64,000 nt of DNA from Leifsonia shinshuensis. GTDB lineage: Bacteria > Actinomycetota > Actinomycetes > Actinomycetales > Microbacteriaceae. Position 1 is the stretch's first letter. Every line of letters begins with the position of its first letter. A program made the translations under genes and the position numbers. Shown here piece after piece: positions 62,102-64,000 of this stretch. The notes under the pieces are model-generated. The model had not been told where the DNA came from and made no database searches. It worked only from the letters and a program-made list of their open reading frames with translations. The DNA lies in assembly GCF_014217625.1 (NCBI RefSeq), contig NZ_CP043641.1, positions 3,658,001 to 3,722,000 on the forward strand, given 5' to 3'.

Positions 62102-63726
62102 CCCCGGACCATCCGCCGGCGAGGGCCGACCGCCTGCACCAGTACCGGGAGACGTTGCGTGCGGTTCTCCTCGTAGTCTGCGAGGTTGCCTTCGTACCAG
62201 TACCAGTGGCCGGGGTCGTCCGTTGCGCCTTCCCAGGCGAGGATATGGGTGGCGACACGGTTCAGGAACCACTGGTCGTGTGAGGTGATCATCGCTGAGC
62301 CGTCGAAGTCGAGCAGCGCCTGCTCGAGCGCGATCAGCGTCTCTGTGTCCAGGTCGTTGCTCGGTTCATCCAACAGCAGAACGTTGCCGCCCTGCTTGAG
62401 CGTCAGGGCGAGGTTCAAACGGTTGCGTTCGCCGCCTGAGTAGTCCTTCACTGGCTTCTCCTGGGATTGGCCGGTGAACCCGAACCGGGCAACGTACGCA
62501 CGGGCTGGCACCTCCGTGTCCCCGAGACGGACGGTTGCTTCTCCGTCAGCGACGGCCTCCCACGCGGTGCGAGCCGCGTCGATGCCGCTGCGTGCCTGAT
62601 CGACGTATGAGATCCGGACGGTCTCCCCGACATGGACCGCCCCGGAATCCGGTGCAAGACGACCGCTGATGATCTCGAACAGCGTGGTCTTGCCGACACC
62701 GTTAGGACCGAGCACTCCAACGATGCCGCCTCGAGGGACCGTGAAGGAGACATGGTCCAGGACGACGCGCTCGTCGAACGCTTTCGAGACGGAGTCGAGC
62801 TCGATCACGTTCGTTCCAAGCCGCGGGGGAGGCGGAATGAGCAGCTCACCAACCGGGACCTGCGAGTCACCATCCGGACGACGGCGGGCGTCGTCTTCGC
62901 TGAGCGATGCGAACTCGCGTTCCAGCAACCGCAGGCGCTGCACGTCCCGCCGCCCATCCACACGGAAGTCAGCCAGCCGTCTCGCCAGGTAGTCGCTGTA
63001 ACCTCCGGCGAACACGTGGACCCGGCCATGTTCCACCTCGATGATTCGCCTGGCGACCATGTCAAGGAATGACCGGTCGTGGGTGATCGCGATGACGGTT
63101 CCTGGGTAGGCGGCCAGATGCTCCTGAAGCCAGTTGGTGCTGTCCGTGTCCAGGTGGTTCGTCGGCTCATCCAGTAGCAGCAGATCCGGCTGGGCCAGCA
63201 GCAGCCGACAGAGAGCAACGCGTCGACGTTCACCACCGGAGAGCGATGCGACGAACACCGGTCCGGGTGGGCAGCGCAGTGCGGTCATCGCCTGTTCAAC
63301 GCGGGATGCGACATCCCAACCGTCCACCCGGTCCAGGTACTCCTGCAGATCACCGAGTTCTGCCAGCGCTGCCTCAGACCCATCCGCTGCGAGCCGTCGC
63401 GCGGCGTCGTCGTAGAGGGCACGGGCGGTGATCGTGTCCGAGATCGCGTCCTCGATGTTCTCCAGGACCGTCTCGTCGTCACGAAGGACCGGTTCCTGCA
63501 TCAGGACGCCGACGCTGATGTCCGGAGCGGTCATTGCGCTTCCGGCCGTCAACGTGTCGGTACCGGCGATCACCCCCAGAAGTGTGGATTTACCGGCGCC
63601 GTTTGGACCGATGACGCCGACACGATCGTGCTCACTGATGGTGAGGTTGACGTTCTCAAGGATGTGTTTCGTACCGCGGGTGATCGTCGCGTTCTCGACC
63701 CGTGCGACCCAGTGTTCTCCTGACAT
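62098..63726 (-). CDS. ABC-F family ATPase (EttA-like)
   Basis: The protein has 542 residues with two ABC domains and no membrane segment. Domain 1: GPNGAGKSTLL, LSGGERRRVAL, LLLLDEPTNHLD. Domain 2: GPNGVGKTTLFEI, YSGGERNRLNLAL, VLLLDEPSNDLD. The linker (SEDDARRRPDGDSQVP) and TNWLQEHLAAYPGTVIAITHDRSF are EttA-like. ABC-F proteins work on ribosomes; some protect against antibiotics and others throttle translation. The C-terminal end is shorter than in antibiotic-resistance types. It heads a four-gene overlapping operon and is preceded by a leader ORF and hairpin, so its translation may be inducible. Confidence 0.9.
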   Translation of the reverse strand: MSGEHWVARVENATITRGTKHILENVNLTISEHDRVGVIGPNGAGKSTLLGVIAGTDTLTAGSAMTAPDISVGVLMQEPVLRDDETVLENIEDAISDTITARALYDDAARRLAADGSEAALAELGDLQEYLDRVDGWDVASRVEQAMTALRCPPGPVFVASLSGGERRRVALCRLLLAQPDLLLLDEPTNHLDTDSTNWLQEHLAAYPGTVIAITHDRSFLDMVARRIIEVEHGRVHVFAGGYSDYLARRLADFRVDGRRDVQRLRLLEREFASLSEDDARRRPDGDSQVPVGELLIPPPPRLGTNVIELDSVSKAFDERVVLDHVSFTVPRGGIVGVLGPNGVGKTTLFEIISGRLAPDSGAVHVGETVRISYVDQARSGIDAARTAWEAVADGEATVRLGDTEVPARAYVARFGFTGQSQEKPVKDYSGGERNRLNLALTLKQGGNVLLLDEPSNDLDTETLIALEQALLDFDGSAMITSHDQWFLNRVATHILAWEGATDDPGHWYWYEGNLADYEENRTQRLPVLVQAVGPRRRMVRG

Positions 63727-63733
63727 GGCGGGC

Positions 63734-63762
63734 TCCCTACCGTTGCATCTAACAGGTAGGGA
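63734..63762 (-). promoter_or_regulatory. Hairpin that hides the ABC-F ribosome-binding site
   Basis: On the minus strand TCCCTACC (63762-63755) pairs with GGTAGGGA (63741-63734), with a 13-nt loop. The 3' arm is the Shine-Dalgarno region of ABC-F (GGTAGGGAG, 6 nt before the ATG). The 5' arm overlaps the last codons of the leader ORF (63805-63749). A ribosome paused on the leader could open the hairpin and free the ABC-F start. Confidence 0.6.
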
Positions 63763-63805
63763 CCGTTGTCGACGTTCGCCGCGTTGTGGTGAGCCCCTCC
63801 ACCAT
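63749..63805 (-). CDS. 18-codon leader peptide upstream of ABC-F
   Basis: The frame MVEGLTTTRRTSTTVPTC starts at the ATG at 63805, with a GAGGT box 6 bp upstream, and ends with TAG at 63749, 22 bp before the ABC-F start codon. It is rich in Thr and contains an Arg-Arg pair. Its last codons form the 5' arm of the SD-masking hairpin. Leader peptides of this kind let drugs that stall ribosomes switch on downstream resistance genes. No database match is claimed; the frame is short and could be chance. Confidence 0.5.
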   Translation of the reverse strand: MVEGLTTTRRTSTTVPTC

Positions 63806-63945
63806 CGCCGACCTCACACGATACTCCGGCCGAAACGAGGGGGCTAGAGTGACGATCACGGCGATGGACCCCGCCGGAACGGCAACGTTCGAACCGCAAC
63901 GCACGCTGATGGGCCTACACGCTTTCGTTAACGTGGAGGTCACTC

Positions 63946-64000
63946 ATGCCTATCCGCCGGCTTGCGATGGATGTCGACAAGGTCGTCGACCGCCCAGACA
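63946..64000 (+). CDS. Start of a gene, possibly DUF211, cut by the window end
   Basis: Only 18 codons are visible: MPIRRLAMDVDKVVDRPD. A GGAGGT box stands 6 bp before the ATG, so the start is good. The beginning resembles DUF211 proteins (xRRLxLDVxKxxxRP), small ferredoxin-like-fold proteins of unknown function. The gene is divergent from the ABC-F operon with about 140 bp between the leader ORF and the start. Confidence 0.45.
   Translation, partial: MPIRRLAMDVDKVVDRPD

Noticed and set aside
62101-62272. N-terminal extension of the 111-residue protein into the ABC-F gene
   Set aside because: The extension is antisense-free but out of frame with ABC-F and Arg/Pro-rich; the GTGA overlap gives a simpler start.
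47069-64000. Right attachment site (copy of the tRNA-Ser 3' end)
   Set aside because: No second copy of the last bases of tRNA-Ser was found; the far end is probably outside the window.

Overview
The window is high-GC actinobacterial DNA. The core order ppa, tilS, hpt, ftsH, folE, folP, folB, folK, DUF3180, two PH-domain genes, DUF2520, panC, lysS, then clpC and radA, together with the Glu-Asp-Phe tRNA cluster, suggests Micrococcales, most likely Microbacteriaceae near Leifsonia. The genus is an inference from gene order, not from a search. No rRNA genes and no CRISPR array were seen.

Layout. (1) 1-17.2 kb is a catabolic island with no regulator in view. It holds a degenerate M24-fold protein, two aldo/keto reductases, a 3-hydroxyisobutyrate-dehydrogenase-like enzyme, hydroxypyruvate isomerase, a class I aminotransferase, three SDR dehydrogenases, a TIM-barrel isomerase, an idonate-type alcohol dehydrogenase, an aspartase and a five-gene dipeptide/nickel-class ABC importer. 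Many genes overlap and are probably translationally coupled. The substrate is unknown; a sugar acid or an amino-acid/sugar conjugate would fit. (2) 17.2-18.2 kb holds a strong terminator, an integrase remnant with paired 11-bp-period repeats, and tRNA-Phe, tRNA-Asp and tRNA-Glu on the minus strand. (3) 18.5-46.9 kb is core genome: two secreted wall hydrolases with matching coiled-coil N-termini, the ppa/tilS/hpt/ftsH/folate/panC/lysS block with a small RelBE-type toxin-antitoxin pair inserted, then cls, pirin, clpC, a GNAT, radA, two hydrolases and tRNA-Ser(CGA).

(4) From tRNA-Ser at 47 kb onward the DNA is accessory. An intact tyrosine integrase, a 908-residue MobF relaxase-helicase, a candidate HTH/nucleotidyltransferase toxin-antitoxin pair, an Mrr-like fragment and an ArdC-type antirestriction gene indicate an integrative mobilizable or conjugative element whose far end is not visible. 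The ardC gene is split by a 3,114-bp three-gene recombinase element (active tyrosine recombinase, XRE-type regulator, zinc-ribbon protein with a degenerate recombinase domain). Removing 56125-59238 restores one 288-codon reading frame exactly.

(5) 59.8-64 kb carries a Cys/His-rich protein and a four-gene overlapping minus-strand operon: an ABC-F ATPase, a 111-residue unknown and two histidine phosphatases. The ABC-F gene is preceded by an 18-codon leader ORF and a hairpin whose 3' arm is the ABC-F ribosome-binding site, a layout typical of antibiotic-responsive translational attenuation. A related leader motif stands in inverted orientation before the Cys/His-rich gene.

The most notable items are the three-gene recombinase element in ardC, the leader/hairpin control of the ABC-F operon, a two-locus three-box interspersed repeat (38.0 and 45.0 kb), paired palindromes 40 bp apart between folE and folP, and an 88 percent pyrimidine 136-nt tract at 55.2 kb.
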